Assembly (NCBI GenBank): GCA_964542435.1
Contig: CAZIVE010000024.1
Coordinates: 1 to 31,692, forward strand
Direction: 5' to 3'
DNA: 31,692 bases
DNA from: CAZIVE01 sp964542435
Lineage (GTDB): Bacteria > Bacteroidota > Bacteroidia > Bacteroidales > Tannerellaceae
Position 1 is the first letter of the stretch. Each line of letters begins with the position of its first letter. The notes beneath the pieces were generated by a model. It was not told the DNA's origin and made no database searches. It saw nothing but the letters and a program-made list of their open reading frames with translations. Of the stretch, positions 6,266-14,006 are shown in pieces. A program made the translations under genes and the position numbers.

Positions 6266-7819
6266 ATGGAGAAGAAAAAGATATACAAAATACCGGAAAC
6301 GGCAGATCTGAGAAGGCAACTGCGCGGTTCGCTTGCGGCCTTTGTCAAGACAAAGCAGCTGACTCCGCCGCTCTCCATGCCAGAGCTGACCTCTTTATGC
6401 GGTGAGTTCATTGCGCTCCATGCGCTTGATGCCACTTTGTCGGGCTGGTTGATGGTCGAACTGCACAACTGCGTCTGGCGTGATATTGTTGCTTCCATTC
6501 CTCACAACAAACGAATCCTCCTGCTTCCGCAATGCCTTCGCAGTTCCACGAAATGTCAGGCGGAGATTGATGAACTCGGTCTTCTCTGCCATCTGTGCGG
6601 ACACTGTCACATTCCGACGCTTCAAGGCAAAGCCGATAGTCTCGGCACACTCAGTCTGGTGGCCGAAGGTTTTACTTCCGTCATCCCACTCATCGAAAAC
6701 CGTGCTGTGGATGCCGTTATCGGCGTCGGCTGTCTCGATTCGCTCGAGAAGGCTTTCCCGCTGCTCATCGACAATGCCGTTCCTGGTCTGGCCATTCCGC
6801 TCAACTGTTCGGGTTGCAAGGATACCGACGTGGATGAATATTATGTCAACGAGATGCTGATGATGTATCGGGAGAACGGCCCGAAGCTGCTCGACCATGC
6901 CAAGATCAGATCGGAGGTCCAGGATCTTTTTACAAAGGATCGTTTGGAACAGCTGTTCACGAAAGGCGGAGATGAGACTTCCGTCGTAGCGCGTGAATGG
7001 ATGGAAAATAACGGTAAACGTTGGCGTCCCTATCTGGTTGCTGCTACCTGCATGGCGTTGAAAGGAGACGAGACGATGACCGACGATCTGAAGCTTGCCG
7101 CCGTCGCAGTCGAATGTTTCCATAAGGCATCACTCGTCCATGACGATATCCAGGATTTGGATGAAGAGAGATACGACGAACCGACAGTTTATGCGGCTCA
7201 TGGCATCCCTGTCGCTATCAATGTTGGCGATTATATTCTGGGCGAAGGTTATCGGCTACTCGCGCAGACCGGAAACGTCGAACTGCTTCGTGTGGCTGCT
7301 GAAGCTCACGTGGCATTATGCAAAGGACAGGGAATGGAACTCGAATGGTGTGATTGTCCCACGTCGCTTACCATCGATTTCGTACTCGACATCTTCAGTA
7401 ACAAGACGGTTCCCGCATTCGATGTGGCTTTGATCATGGGCGTGATTCTGGCGGGCGGTTCAGAGAAGATGAAGTCCGTGCTTCATGCCTATTCCCGTGC
7501 TTTGGGCATCGCTTATCAGCTGCTCGACGATATAGAAGATTACACCAACGATGCTCCGTTGGAGCTTCGTCCGTCGGCTATCCTAGCCTTCCTTGTAGAG
7601 GACAACGAGGCAGACTTCGTGGATGAGTTGTTGCATTCAGATGATCTGAAGCCATTCCTCCGCAAGGCAGAACATGCCTCCCGATTGCAGGCTGCAGTCC
7701 AAAAGGTTCAGACTTTGGCCGAATCGTATCGCATTCAGGCGTTGGATACATTGAAAGAGATTGATAACATAGAATTGAAAAGGCTGCTCTTCAGAGTGAC
7801 CAAGAAAATATTGAAATAA
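6266..7819 (+). CDS. DUF116-polyprenyl diphosphate synthase fusion
   Basis: A 517-residue two-domain protein. The N-terminal part (about 60-215) matches the DUF116 pattern: LLLPQCLR, then cysteines C90, C97, C108, C111, C114, C156, C181 and C184, enough for a metal or iron-sulfur site. The C-terminal part (about 225-517) is a trans-isoprenyl diphosphate synthase. It has NGKRWRP (249-255) for isopentenyl diphosphate binding, the first aspartate motif DDIQD (293-297), SNKT (378-381), and the second motif DDIED (421-425). Small residues A and S at -5 and -4 before the first motif (ASLVHDD) suggest a product longer than farnesyl. The usual RRG after the first motif is RYD, so one arginine is replaced. 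It likely supplies the prenyl chain for the cyclase-like genes downstream. The function of DUF116 here is unknown. Confidence 0.85.
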   Translation: MEKKKIYKIPETADLRRQLRGSLAAFVKTKQLTPPLSMPELTSLCGEFIALHALDATLSGWLMVELHNCVWRDIVASIPHNKRILLLPQCLRSSTKCQAEIDELGLLCHLCGHCHIPTLQGKADSLGTLSLVAEGFTSVIPLIENRAVDAVIGVGCLDSLEKAFPLLIDNAVPGLAIPLNCSGCKDTDVDEYYVNEMLMMYRENGPKLLDHAKIRSEVQDLFTKDRLEQLFTKGGDETSVVAREWMENNGKRWRPYLVAATCMALKGDETMTDDLKLAAVAVECFHKASLVHDDIQDLDEERYDEPTVYAAHGIPVAINVGDYILGEGYRLLAQTGNVELLRVAAEAHVALCKGQGMELEWCDCPTSLTIDFVLDIFSNKTVPAFDVALIMGVILAGGSEKMKSVLHAYSRALGIAYQLLDDIEDYTNDAPLELRPSAILAFLVEDNEADFVDELLHSDDLKPFLRKAEHASRLQAAVQKVQTLAESYRIQALDTLKEIDNIELKRLLFRVTKKILK

Positions 7820-7825
7820 TAAGGT

Positions 7826-8698
7826 ATGAAGACGTTGTCCCTGAAACTGTATGACACGATTGTGAAAGGCAAGAAGATGCTTTCCGAGGATTCGATTTCC
7901 CGGATCTCTTCGTATGTCCAGACACAGCGCGTGGACGACGTCTGCTTCATGAACCGCAGCGGCAAGCCGGATCCCTATTACACGTTGTTCGGATGGATGC
8001 TTTGTATCATTCTGGGCATACAGATGGATCTCAAGAAGATGAAGGCCTATCTCGATGAAGCGGATACTTCCAAGATGAATCTTGTGAATTATGCGGCGCA
8101 TCTGCGTTGTCGCATGCTGCTGGATTACGCGACGATGAAAGGTAAGCTTTCGTTGTTGTTTCATAAGTTTGTGCCGGCACATCTTTCCTTCGAAGATAAA
8201 GATCGTCTGGTTCCCAATGGCGATCCCGATTCTCCCTATTCGCTGTTCATTCGAATGATGATGGCGGAAGATTCCGGAAGAATGGCTTCTCACATGAAGG
8301 AACATCTCGATACACTGAATCTCTATCATCTGAAGGAGGGTGGTTTTGCCAACAGCAAGGATGCCACATCGGCCACGCTGAATGCCACCAATGCGGCTCT
8401 CTGCTTCAAAGGTCAGCTTACGGGATTCAAGAAGAATGAAGATGTGGACTTTCTGAAACGAAGCCAGGAGATGACGGGCGGATTCTGTGCATCGAAGGGA
8501 TCTTTGATGCCTGATCTGCTCACAACGGCCACCTCCTTGTTCACGCTCCATTGCTATGGGGAACATCCTTTGACATCGCCCTTGCCCTTTGTCGAGGCTC
8601 ATTGGCTCGATTCCGGTGGTTTCGCTGCGACATTGGCTGAGAACAACAGCGATGTGGAATATTCTTTTTACGGATTATTGGCATTAGGTACGTTATGA
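7826..8698 (+). CDS. Prenyltransferase/terpene-cyclase-fold protein (single barrel)
   Basis: A 290-residue protein resembling the alpha/alpha barrel of protein prenyltransferase beta subunits and terpene cyclases. Repeats are seen at GGFANSKDATSATL, GGFCASKGSLMPDLLTTA and SGGFAATLAENNSDVEYSFY. The last aligns with the DVCYS segment of farnesyl/geranylgeranyltransferase beta subunits, but the zinc-binding Cys is Glu (DVEYS), and the chain ends before the usual zinc-ligand His. It is therefore unlikely to be a zinc-dependent protein prenyltransferase. There is no DxDD motif, so it is not an obvious stand-alone class II cyclase. It starts 6 bases after the prenyl synthase and overlaps the cyclase-like gene by four bases (ATGA), which suggests it works as a partner subunit of that cyclase. 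Confidence 0.75.
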   Translation: MKTLSLKLYDTIVKGKKMLSEDSISRISSYVQTQRVDDVCFMNRSGKPDPYYTLFGWMLCIILGIQMDLKKMKAYLDEADTSKMNLVNYAAHLRCRMLLDYATMKGKLSLLFHKFVPAHLSFEDKDRLVPNGDPDSPYSLFIRMMMAEDSGRMASHMKEHLDTLNLYHLKEGGFANSKDATSATLNATNAALCFKGQLTGFKKNEDVDFLKRSQEMTGGFCASKGSLMPDLLTTATSLFTLHCYGEHPLTSPLPFVEAHWLDSGGFAATLAENNSDVEYSFYGLLALGTL

Positions 8699-10257
8699 AC
8701 GAGGAAAAGATACAACGGATGATAGACATGCTTCGGGAAAAGATTCTCGCGGCGCGTTCGGATGAAGGCAATTGGAGAGGACAGCTCTCTTCCAGTGCCA
8801 TCTCCACATCTGTGGCTCTTTTTGCACTTCATATTTCAGGCAAGGAGGAGAATCTTCCGTATGTACGCAATGCAGCCGGTTGGCTGAAGCTGACGATGAA
8901 GCCGGACGGCACGTGGGGCGACAGCTTGGAAAGTCCTTCCAACATGACCGCTACACTGCTCACTTATGCTTCTCTCTATGCATTGGGTGAAGCTCCCGAG
9001 CAGACAAAGAAATATCTCACAGACAAATTCGGAGGGTATTCCGATTCGCATATCATCAACGGCGTGTTGAACTATTACGGTACGGACCGCACTTTCTCCG
9101 CTCCGATATTGATGATGTGTGCTTTGGCAGGCGTTATCTCTGATTGGGAGAAGACACCGCAACTGCCTTTCGAACTCTCCGTACTGCCGCAGCGGTTCTT
9201 CCGATTCTTGCAGCTTCCGGTGGTCAGTTATGCCATTCCGGCATTGATCGCAGTCGGAATCCTGCGTTTCAGAAAAGGCAAAAGAAATCTGTTCTCACCG
9301 CTTCGTGAGAGCTTCATACCGAAATCATTGAAGGTGCTCATCCGATTACAGCCGAATGACGGCGGATTCCTCGAGGCTGCTCCCTTGACGGCTTTCGTGG
9401 CGCTCTGCCTGACTGGTGCCGGATTGGGCGATCATCCCGTGACGGAGAAAGCGATGGCCTTCCTGAAGGCGACCGTTCGCAAAGATGGATCCTGGCCGAT
9501 CGATACCGATTTGTCGAATTGGGTGACGACGCTCTGCGTCAAAGCGCTTGGTGATGATCTTTCCGATAAACAGCGAATGACGCAAATCATCCGTCGGAAT
9601 GCATCCGCCGTGCGTCATCCTTATACCGGAGCACAACCCGGCGGTTGGGGCTGGAGCGATCTTTCCGGTTCCGTGCCTGACGGTGACGATACTTCCGGTG
9701 CATTGGTCGCTTTGCATACTTTGTGTGAGGGCGTCTATTACGATGAAGTGACCAACGGCATCCGTTGGCTAATGGATCTTCAGAACAGAGACGGCGGAAT
9801 GCCGACCTTCTGCAAAGGCTGGGGAAAACTGCCGTTCGATCGCAGCAGTGCCGATATCTCCGCACATGCTGTGCTGGCTATGGAACTTTGGAAGGATCAG
9901 CTTCCGGAACCTTTGAAGAGACGTTGCAAGGAAAGCATTCTGAATCTGCTGCGTTGGATCGTGAATGCACAGTCTGCCGAAGGTTCGTGGACGCCGCTTT
10001 GGTTTGGCGATCAGAATGCATCCGACGAGAAGTCGCCGGTTTATGGAACTGCCACTGTGGTNNNNNNNNNNNNNNNNNNNNNNNNNNNNNNNNNNNNNNN
10101 NNNNNNNNNNNNNNNNNNNNNNNNNNNNNNNNNNNNNNNNNNNNNNNNNNNNNNNNNNNNNTATTTCTCCCGCTTATGGTATTCCGAGGAGCTTTATTCT
10201 CCGACGTTCCTGTTGTACGCTTTGAAGAGACTGATAAAAAGTAAAGAATTGAAATAA
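8695..10257 (+). CDS. Squalene-hopene-cyclase-like class II terpene cyclase (contains assembly gap)
   Basis: A class II terpene cyclase protonates and cyclises a polyprenyl chain. The protein carries the catalytic DxDD motif as DGDD (residues 329-332) in the expected setting: PGGWGW before it and DTSGALVAL after it. Further matches to squalene-hopene cyclases are the SSADISAHAVLAMELW segment, QW-type repeats (DGTWGD, DGGFLEAA, DGSWPID, LQNRDGGM, AQSAEGSW), PLWFGDQ with VYGTATV, and, after the gap, YFSRLWYSEELYSP. A hydrophobic stretch near 172-192 could mediate membrane contact. Bases 10062-10161 are 100 N; the C-terminal frame is family-consistent on both sides, so the gene is probably intact, but family comparison suggests more than the 33 residues implied by the N run are missing. 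No squalene synthase is nearby, so the substrate may be a prenyl diphosphate or prenylated compound. Confidence 0.85.
   Translation: MNEEKIQRMIDMLREKILAARSDEGNWRGQLSSSAISTSVALFALHISGKEENLPYVRNAAGWLKLTMKPDGTWGDSLESPSNMTATLLTYASLYALGEAPEQTKKYLTDKFGGYSDSHIINGVLNYYGTDRTFSAPILMMCALAGVISDWEKTPQLPFELSVLPQRFFRFLQLPVVSYAIPALIAVGILRFRKGKRNLFSPLRESFIPKSLKVLIRLQPNDGGFLEAAPLTAFVALCLTGAGLGDHPVTEKAMAFLKATVRKDGSWPIDTDLSNWVTTLCVKALGDDLSDKQRMTQIIRRNASAVRHPYTGAQPGGWGWSDLSGSVPDGDDTSGALVALHTLCEGVYYDEVTNGIRWLMDLQNRDGGMPTFCKGWGKLPFDRSSADISAHAVLAMELWKDQLPEPLKRRCKESILNLLRWIVNAQSAEGSWTPLWFGDQNASDEKSPVYGTATVXXXXXXXXXXXXXXXXXXXXXXXXXXXXXXXXXXYFSRLWYSEELYSPTFLLYALKRLIKSKELK
10062..10161. other. Assembly gap (100 N)
   Basis: A run of exactly 100 N inside the terpene-cyclase-like gene. 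The round number indicates a scaffold placeholder of unknown true length. Reading frame and family motifs match on both sides. Confidence 0.95.
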
Positions 10258-10269
10258 AGATATGGCATC

Positions 10270-11691
10270 GTGGAAAAGAATAAGAAGAAAATAACAATCA
10301 TCACCGTTGCAACCGTGATCGTCTATGTGGCTGTCATGATCGGATGGTTTCTTTATACTCCGGCTGGAAGTTTCAAGCAGGAACTGCCCGGTCGCGACCA
10401 TCGTCCTGCCGGAACAGCCCGCAGCGCCAATGACGTCAAGATCGGCGAATTCTTCATGAAATATGCGGATCTTACCACATCGCTCACCGGCAAATGGACC
10501 TGCTTCCGTGGCGATAAAGGCGATAACATCATCAATACGACGGACAAGCTGAAGACTTCGGGTGACTATCCGGAAGTATGGAATGTCACGACCGGTGAAG
10601 GTTATTCGGCTCCTGCGATTTACAACGGACGTGTCTATCTGCTCGATTATGATGAGACGTTGCGTTCCGATATGCTGCGCTGCTTCTCTCTCGAATCGGG
10701 AAAGGAACTGTGGCGCCGCTGGTATCGCGTTCCGATGAAACGTAATCATGGTTTCTCGCGTACGATCCCTGTTGTCGGTGAAGATTATGTCGTCACGGTC
10801 GGTCCTTCGGGACAGGTGATGTGCTGCGATCCGATCAGCGGCGACATGAAATGGTCGTGCGATCTGGAGAAACGTTTCAATACGGAAGTGCCTTTCTGGT
10901 ACACCGGCCAATGTCCGCGCGTGGATGATGGCAATGTGGTTCTCGCACCTGCGGGAAAAGATACGTTGCTGGTCGGAATGGATGTGAAGACCGGAGCTGT
11001 GGCTTGGGCAACGCCCAATAAACCGGGTTTCAAGATGTCACACTCTTCCGTGATGACGATGACGATTGGTGAAAAGAGACAATATGTCTATATCGGCGTG
11101 GGCGGTGCCTGCGGTGTTTCGGCTGAGAAGGCGGATCGCGGTGCCTTGCTTTGGACTGAGACGAAGTGGCAGCCTTCGGTTGTGGCTCCGTCGCCTTGTC
11201 AGGTGGGCCCGAACAAGATATTCCTCGTTGCCGGTTACGGTTCCGGTGGAGCGATGCTTGAGGTGAGCGGTTCCGGTTCGAATTGGTCGGCCAATGTCAC
11301 CGATCAGTACAAGGCGGCTCTCGGTGCTTCCAGTGAACAGCAGACACCTATCTTCTATAATAACATGCTCATCACCGTTCCTCCGAAAGATGGCGGTGGC
11401 GATCGTGGCAAGCTGGTTGTCTATTCTCCGAACAATCTTCACAAGACGATCTGGACCTCTACTGCCGACGAACGTTTCGGCTCAGGGCCTTATCTGCTGA
11501 TCAACAAAGATCTGTTTGTCTTTAATGAAGAGGGAACGCTGTTCTTGTTCGAAGTGGGAAACAACCAGATGAAGATGCTGAAGAAACAGAAGATCATGGA
11601 TGGCGTGGATGCTTGGGGACCATTGGCGTATGCCGACGGCTATCTGATCGTTCGCGATTCGCATAATGTGAAATGTCTGAAGGTGATATAA
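10270..11691 (+). CDS. Membrane-anchored PQQ-like beta-propeller protein
   Basis: A 473-residue protein with one N-terminal membrane segment (about residues 8-28) after a short Lys-rich cytoplasmic tail, so the body should face the periplasm. The body shows PQQ-like propeller repeats with tryptophan-docking patterns, such as SLESGKELWRRW, DPISGDMKWSC and DVKTGAVAWATP, and is rich in YLL/YVV strand motifs. There is no evidence that PQQ itself is bound. The start is GTG at 10270: the stop of the previous gene is in the same frame 12 bases upstream, and the ATG at 10262 is in a frame that stops within ten codons. It is preceded by the cyclase-like gene and followed after 4 bases by an NHL-type propeller gene. 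A structural or cofactor-binding role in the envelope is inferred. Confidence 0.8.
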   Translation: MEKNKKKITIITVATVIVYVAVMIGWFLYTPAGSFKQELPGRDHRPAGTARSANDVKIGEFFMKYADLTTSLTGKWTCFRGDKGDNIINTTDKLKTSGDYPEVWNVTTGEGYSAPAIYNGRVYLLDYDETLRSDMLRCFSLESGKELWRRWYRVPMKRNHGFSRTIPVVGEDYVVTVGPSGQVMCCDPISGDMKWSCDLEKRFNTEVPFWYTGQCPRVDDGNVVLAPAGKDTLLVGMDVKTGAVAWATPNKPGFKMSHSSVMTMTIGEKRQYVYIGVGGACGVSAEKADRGALLWTETKWQPSVVAPSPCQVGPNKIFLVAGYGSGGAMLEVSGSGSNWSANVTDQYKAALGASSEQQTPIFYNNMLITVPPKDGGGDRGKLVVYSPNNLHKTIWTSTADERFGSGPYLLINKDLFVFNEEGTLFLFEVGNNQMKMLKKQKIMDGVDAWGPLAYADGYLIVRDSHNVKCLKVI

Positions 11692-11695
11692 TGAA

Positions 11696-12622
11696 ATGAA
11701 CAAGAAGGTCAAGATACTGGTCAATATTGCCATATTCATACTCGTGGTCGGGTTCGTATGGATGATGATCGCATCGCTGAAGAGCGATGGGAAGCCGTCC
11801 GATGCCGTTTCCGAAACGGAGCAGAGTGCGCCTTTCACCAGTCCTTGTCATCAACTTTACGATATCCCGCTTTCGGGACCGCTCAACCGCTTCGAGCTGA
11901 AGGACGACAAGCTGTTTGTCACGCTCGGCGATTCCGTCTGCATTCTCACCTCGGAAGGCGTGCGCGTCGCTGCCTTCAAGGTGTCTTCCGATTCGAGAGA
12001 TATCACCGTCGATGCCGATGAGATTTTCCTGCTCTATCCGACGAGCGTCAAGGTCTATTCCTTCACCGGCGAACTGAAACGCAGCTTCGAGGCATGCAGT
12101 GACAATTCTGCCTACTGTTCGATTGCTGTTTCCGGCGATCATCTCTTCGTCACGGACGCGCAGAACAAGAACATCTGCAAATATACCCGAGAAGGTTCGT
12201 TTGTGAAGTTCATCGAGAGTCCGCGCGAGTTTGTCGTACCGCATTATTCCTTCGACATTGATATTTGGAACGATACGGTTTACTGCGTCAATCCGGGACG
12301 TCATCTGATCGAGAGCTATACATTGGAGGGCGATTTCATCAAGGAAACGGGCGGACCGGATGGGAAAGACGGTTTCTTCTCCGGATGCAGCAATCCGTCG
12401 TACATCGCCTTTACGCCTTACGGTACGATGCTGGCTTCCGATCAAGGCAAACCGCGTATCAGTCTGTATGACCGCAGCGGCAACAATCTCATGCAGCTCT
12501 TCAATGCGAAGAACCTTGGTGTTGGAACGGACGCTTCGGAGATAAAGGCAGACAAAGGTCTTTACTTTGTCGGTGGAAAGGACCGAATTGTGGTTTATCA
12601 AAAAGAGAAAAGAAATGGTTGA
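11696..12622 (+). CDS. Membrane-anchored NHL-type beta-propeller protein A
   Basis: A 308-residue protein with an N-terminal anchor (about residues 7-28, NIAIFILVVGFVWMMIASL) and a periplasmic beta-propeller of NHL or six-bladed type. Blade motifs include DDKLFVTLGDSV, DHLFVTDAQNKNICKY and GTMLASDQGKPRISLYD. It is clearly paralogous to the protein at 12984-14000: both share ACxDxxxYCS, NPGRHxxESYTL, a GCxNP segment and GKxRI near the end. The shared Cys and NPGRH residues point to a conserved site. Unlike its paralog it has a plain membrane anchor and lacks the C-terminal cysteine tail. It starts 4 bases after the upstream propeller gene and is followed by the 43-bp repeat array. Confidence 0.78.
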   Translation: MNKKVKILVNIAIFILVVGFVWMMIASLKSDGKPSDAVSETEQSAPFTSPCHQLYDIPLSGPLNRFELKDDKLFVTLGDSVCILTSEGVRVAAFKVSSDSRDITVDADEIFLLYPTSVKVYSFTGELKRSFEACSDNSAYCSIAVSGDHLFVTDAQNKNICKYTREGSFVKFIESPREFVVPHYSFDIDIWNDTVYCVNPGRHLIESYTLEGDFIKETGGPDGKDGFFSGCSNPSYIAFTPYGTMLASDQGKPRISLYDRSGNNLMQLFNAKNLGVGTDASEIKADKGLYFVGGKDRIVVYQKEKRNG

Positions 12623-12694
12623 AATGATATACAATAGGAGTGGTCGCATTATGAAAAGTGCGTCAGGAGATAGCGGAATCCATGGTCAAGCGTT

Positions 12695-12909
12695 GAGTAC
12701 TGCCTCAGCCGATCGCGGCGACCTGTACTCACGGCATGAGTACTGCTTCAGCCGACAGCGGCGACTTGTACTCACATCATGAGTACTGCCTTAGCCGACA
12801 GCGGCGACCTGTACTCACATCATGAGTACTGCCTCAGCCGACAGCGGCGACCTGTACTCACATCATGAGTACTGCTTTAGCCGGCAGCGGCGACCTGTAC
12901 TCACATCAT
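12695..12909. repeat. Five tandem 43-bp units with nested dyad symmetry
   Basis: Units begin at 12695, 12738, 12781, 12824 and 12867, exactly 43 bp apart. Each starts GAGTACTG and has TGTACTCA near its end, so arms GAGTAC and GTACTC pair; inside them GCCG and CGGC pair around ACAG. At the unit junctions GTACTCA-CATCA-TGAGTAC forms an alternative 7-bp hairpin. Units differ by a few substitutions, mostly in unit 1 (a TC in place of CA in the inner loop, and GGCAT at the end), unit 2 and unit 5. There are no unique spacers, so this is not a CRISPR array. Roles in transcript stability, attenuation or protein binding are possible. Confidence 0.92.
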
Positions 12910-12966
12910 GAACCAGGTTTCGAACAGTTTGAGGCATTTATAATGAGATAAAACAATAAGAATATA

Positions 12967-12974
12967 GGAAGGAG
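12967..12974 (+). promoter_or_regulatory. Strong Shine-Dalgarno sequence
   Basis: GGAAGGAG lies 9 bases before the ATG at 12984. Most genes here lack such a sequence, so this one may give independent translation initiation after the repeat array, where coupling from an upstream gene is lost. It also fixes the start of the gene. Confidence 0.55.
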
Positions 12975-12983
12975 AAATAGAAT

Positions 12984-14000
12984 ATGGAACCGAAGAAAGA
13001 AGATTCAACAAACATTTCGCGCAAGAAGTTCTTGCGGATTTGTGGTTCTGTCATTGCCGGTGGCGCCATTGTAGGCGTGTCGGGCAAGTTGCTGTACAAC
13101 AAGTACGGGAATCAGGAGGTTGAAAGGAAAGCTCAGGCTGTTCCCCAAGGATCCAAGTCGCCATACAGATTGCTTTCATCCATCGAAGTCCCGGAATGGA
13201 TCGACGGTTTCGAACTGTCCGGCGACAAGGTCATTGTGGCAGCGGCTAACGGCATATATGTATATGATCGTTCCGGAAATCTGAGTCAGAACTTCGCTGT
13301 GGCCAGCAAAGTACGGGATATCGCTGTCAAGGACGAGACCATCTATCTGCTTTTCCCGACACGCATCGAAGCCTACAATATGGAAGGCGACCTCGTTCGT
13401 GACTGGAAAGCCTGCGACGACCATGCCGACTACTGTTCGTTTGCCATAGCAGGAGACAACCTCTTTGTCACCGATGCAGGCAACAAGGCGATCTTCAAAT
13501 ACAGCACAGACGGCAGCTTCGTCTCCGTCATCAGCAGTCCGAACGATTTCATCATTCCGAGCTATTCATTCGGCATCACGGCTTCGAATGACCGTATCTA
13601 TTGTTCCAATCCCGGCCGTCATCAGGTGGAAAGCTACACATTGGACGGACAATACAAAGGAGCTTTCGGAAAAGCCGGAGGCGCTGCTGGCATGTTCTGC
13701 GGCTGCTGTAATCCGGTTCATCTGACACATACATCGAACGGCGAGATCATCACATCGGAGAAGGGCAATCCGCGCATCAGCTGCTACAGCAGTGACGGGA
13801 AGTTCCGCAGCGTCTTGCTCGACAGCAAGGCCTTGGGCGGTGGCAATGTGGCTTACAATGTCCGTTTGGATGATGACAAGGTGATCGTAAGTGGAAAGAA
13901 TCGTATTTCGTTTTTTCAATATGACGGTGCTTTGGCAGAGGGCACAGACTGCTCGTTGTGTGGTCTCGAATGTCCGCTGCGCAAGAACGTAACAATCTGA
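12984..14000 (+). CDS. Exported NHL-type beta-propeller protein B with Cys tail
   Basis: A 338-residue protein. The N-terminus carries SRKKFLR followed by a Gly/Ala/Val-rich hydrophobic stretch (about 22-40), a Tat-like signal in which the second Arg is Lys; it could alternatively be a membrane anchor. The propeller body has blades such as GNLSQNFAV, DNLFVTDAGNKAIFKY and GEIITSEKGNPRISCY, and shares NPGRHxxESYTL and ACDDHxDYCS with its paralog at 11696-12622. It differs by extra cysteines (MFCGCCNP) and a C-terminal CSLCGLECPLRK, which may bind a metal or cluster. The next gene, 6 bases on, encodes a Tat ferredoxin with a very similar N-terminus, so the two are probably exported together and may interact. 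Confidence 0.78.
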   Translation: MEPKKEDSTNISRKKFLRICGSVIAGGAIVGVSGKLLYNKYGNQEVERKAQAVPQGSKSPYRLLSSIEVPEWIDGFELSGDKVIVAAANGIYVYDRSGNLSQNFAVASKVRDIAVKDETIYLLFPTRIEAYNMEGDLVRDWKACDDHADYCSFAIAGDNLFVTDAGNKAIFKYSTDGSFVSVISSPNDFIIPSYSFGITASNDRIYCSNPGRHQVESYTLDGQYKGAFGKAGGAAGMFCGCCNPVHLTHTSNGEIITSEKGNPRISCYSSDGKFRSVLLDSKALGGGNVAYNVRLDDDKVIVSGKNRISFFQYDGALAEGTDCSLCGLECPLRKNVTI

Positions 14001-14006
14001 TGAAAG

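Larger units (their letters stand above)
12623..12983. other. Intergenic region holding a 43-bp tandem repeat array
   Basis: This 361-base gap is the only sizeable break inside the 19-gene cluster. No gene is supported: the 43-bp period is not a multiple of three, so frames are not maintained. It contains five tandem units at 12695-12909 and a Shine-Dalgarno sequence for the next gene. No perfect TAnnTTTG box was found, although AGTTTG and an A/T-rich stretch occur at about 12925-12960. Confidence 0.7.

Noticed and set aside
7637..8602. 321-codon open frame on the - strand
   Set aside because: Spans the junction of two well-supported + strand genes and shows no family motifs.
7826..8698. Protein farnesyl or geranylgeranyl transferase beta subunit
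   Set aside because: The zinc Cys is replaced by Glu, the final His ligand is missing and no alpha subunit is nearby.
11594..12649. 351-codon open frame on the - strand
   Set aside because: Antisense to the NHL propeller gene; composition is that of a reverse-frame shadow.
12567..12782. 71-codon + strand open frame entering the 43-bp array
   Set aside because: The 43-bp period breaks the frame in each unit; no protein repeat results.
12695..12909. CRISPR array
   Set aside because: Units are directly adjacent with no unique spacers, and no cas genes are present.
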